Origin: Clostridium akagii DSM 12554
Lineage (GTDB): Bacteria > Bacillota > Clostridia > Clostridiales > Clostridiaceae
Direction of reading: 5' to 3'
NCBI RefSeq assembly: GCF_000686725.1
Contig: NZ_JMLK01000008.1
Span: 282,342 to 346,341 of the forward strand
Length of the DNA stretch: 64,000 bases
Shown: piece after piece, positions 63,650 through 64,000 of the stretch
Numbering within the stretch: position 1 is the first letter of the stretch
How the letters are laid out: each line of letters begins with the position of its first letter
Notes under the pieces: generated by a model
What the model saw: only the letters and a program-made list of their open reading frames with translations
The model's database searches: none
What the model was told of the DNA's origin: nothing
Program-made: the position numbers and the translations under genes

Positions 63650-63725
63650 TGGTGGGCATTACAGGGCTCGAACCTGTGACCCTCTGCTTGTAAGGCAGAT
63701 GCTCTCCCAGCTGAGCTAAACGCCC
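63650..63725 (-). tRNA. tRNA-Val (TAC)
   Basis: 76 nt with encoded CCA. Acceptor GGGCGTT/AATGCCC, anticodon loop CTTACAA, T-loop TTCGAGC. Confidence 0.97.
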
Positions 63726-63736
63726 ATAATATGTTA

Positions 63737-63811
63737 TGGTGACCCCTACGGGACTTGAACCCATGTTACCACCGTGAAAGGGTGGTGTCTTAACCACTTG
63801 ACCAAGGGGCC
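63737..63811 (-). tRNA. tRNA-Glu (TTC)
   Basis: 75 nt with encoded CCA. Acceptor GGCCCCT/AGGGGTC, anticodon loop CTTTCAC in a CCACC/GGTGG stem. Confidence 0.97.
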
Positions 63812-63840
63812 TTGTAAAATTTAAATTTATTTTAAAAAAA

Positions 63841-63916
<76 letters not shown>

Positions 63917-63919
63917 ATT

Positions 63920-63996
63920 TGGCGACCTGGAAGGGGATCGAACCCTCGACCTCCGGCGTGACAGGCCGGCACTCTAACCAGCTGAGCTACCAGGTC
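63920..63996 (-). tRNA. tRNA-Asp (GTC), second copy
   Basis: 77 nt, same sequence as 63567-63643. It lies 3 bp upstream of the tRNA-Thr in transcription order; the operon may continue beyond the window. Confidence 0.97.
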
Positions 63997-64000
63997 ATAT

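Overview
The window looks like a chromosome segment of a low-GC, anaerobic, saccharolytic Clostridium-type Firmicute. The support is AT-rich intergenic DNA, strong GGAGG ribosome sites, many TTG/GTG starts, a FabT/FabK-type fatty acid operon, a CcpA-type cre site, DnaD and DnaI-like primosome genes, and secreted plant-polysaccharide enzymes. The species cannot be named from the sequence alone.

Layout. (1) 1-1.67 kb is chromosomal backbone: the 5' part of a membrane-anchored MutS-like gene and an orphan zinc-binding lipoprotein behind an operator-like inverted repeat. (2) 1.67-42.5 kb holds a split topoisomerase III gene. Its 3' part lies at 1671-3491 and its 5' part at 42166-42518. The break falls in the codons of the catalytic DxDRE motif. 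Both junctions carry the pentamer TCTCT and short inverted ends (TATGCTCAC / GTAAGCATA). I read the 38.7 kb in between as an inserted island. (3) Inside the island, from its right end: an operon of three tyrosine recombinases, a small coiled-coil/DUF6262-like protein and a complete second topB (42.04-34.1 kb); an XRE regulator divergent from a GHKL-ATPase/nuclease-like protein (34.0-32.1 kb); a complete QatABCD anti-phage operon (31.4-26.8 kb); a 128-aa orphan; a Septu-like PtuA/PtuB pair (26.0-23.0 kb); a pectin-degradation cluster of GH28, PL4, C1 peptidase and PL9 (21.6-15.6 kb); a WYL regulator, a diiron-type beta-lactamase-fold protein with a decayed duplicate, SfsA and a DHA2-type efflux pump (15.1-10.3 kb); gene remnants; and a large secreted GH31 glucosidase with starch-binding modules behind a cre site (8.5-4.5 kb), bracketed by direct repeats. 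Several mosaic repeats and truncated genes show repeated rearrangement. (4) 42.6-64 kb is backbone again: an HPr-like protein, a lactate-dehydrogenase-family enzyme, the whole fatty-acid operon (NMO-like flavoprotein, fabT, fabH, acpP, fabK, fabD, fabG, fabF, accB, fabZ, accC, accD, accA), ogt, a MacAB-like efflux system, cinA, a DnaD-like and a DnaI/DnaC-like gene, and a minus-strand tRNA operon (Asp, Thr, Glu, Val, Asp) ending in a decayed tRNA-like sequence.

How it works together. The element interrupts topB at its most conserved catalytic codons and carries its own intact topB as the last gene of the recombinase operon, so the cell keeps topoisomerase III. The leader of the interrupted copy is homologous to the 3' end of the element's small recombinase-associated gene. 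The cargo combines phage defence with polysaccharide foraging. The fatty-acid operon starts at a promoter whose start region overlaps a FabT-type palindrome, which predicts autoregulated control.
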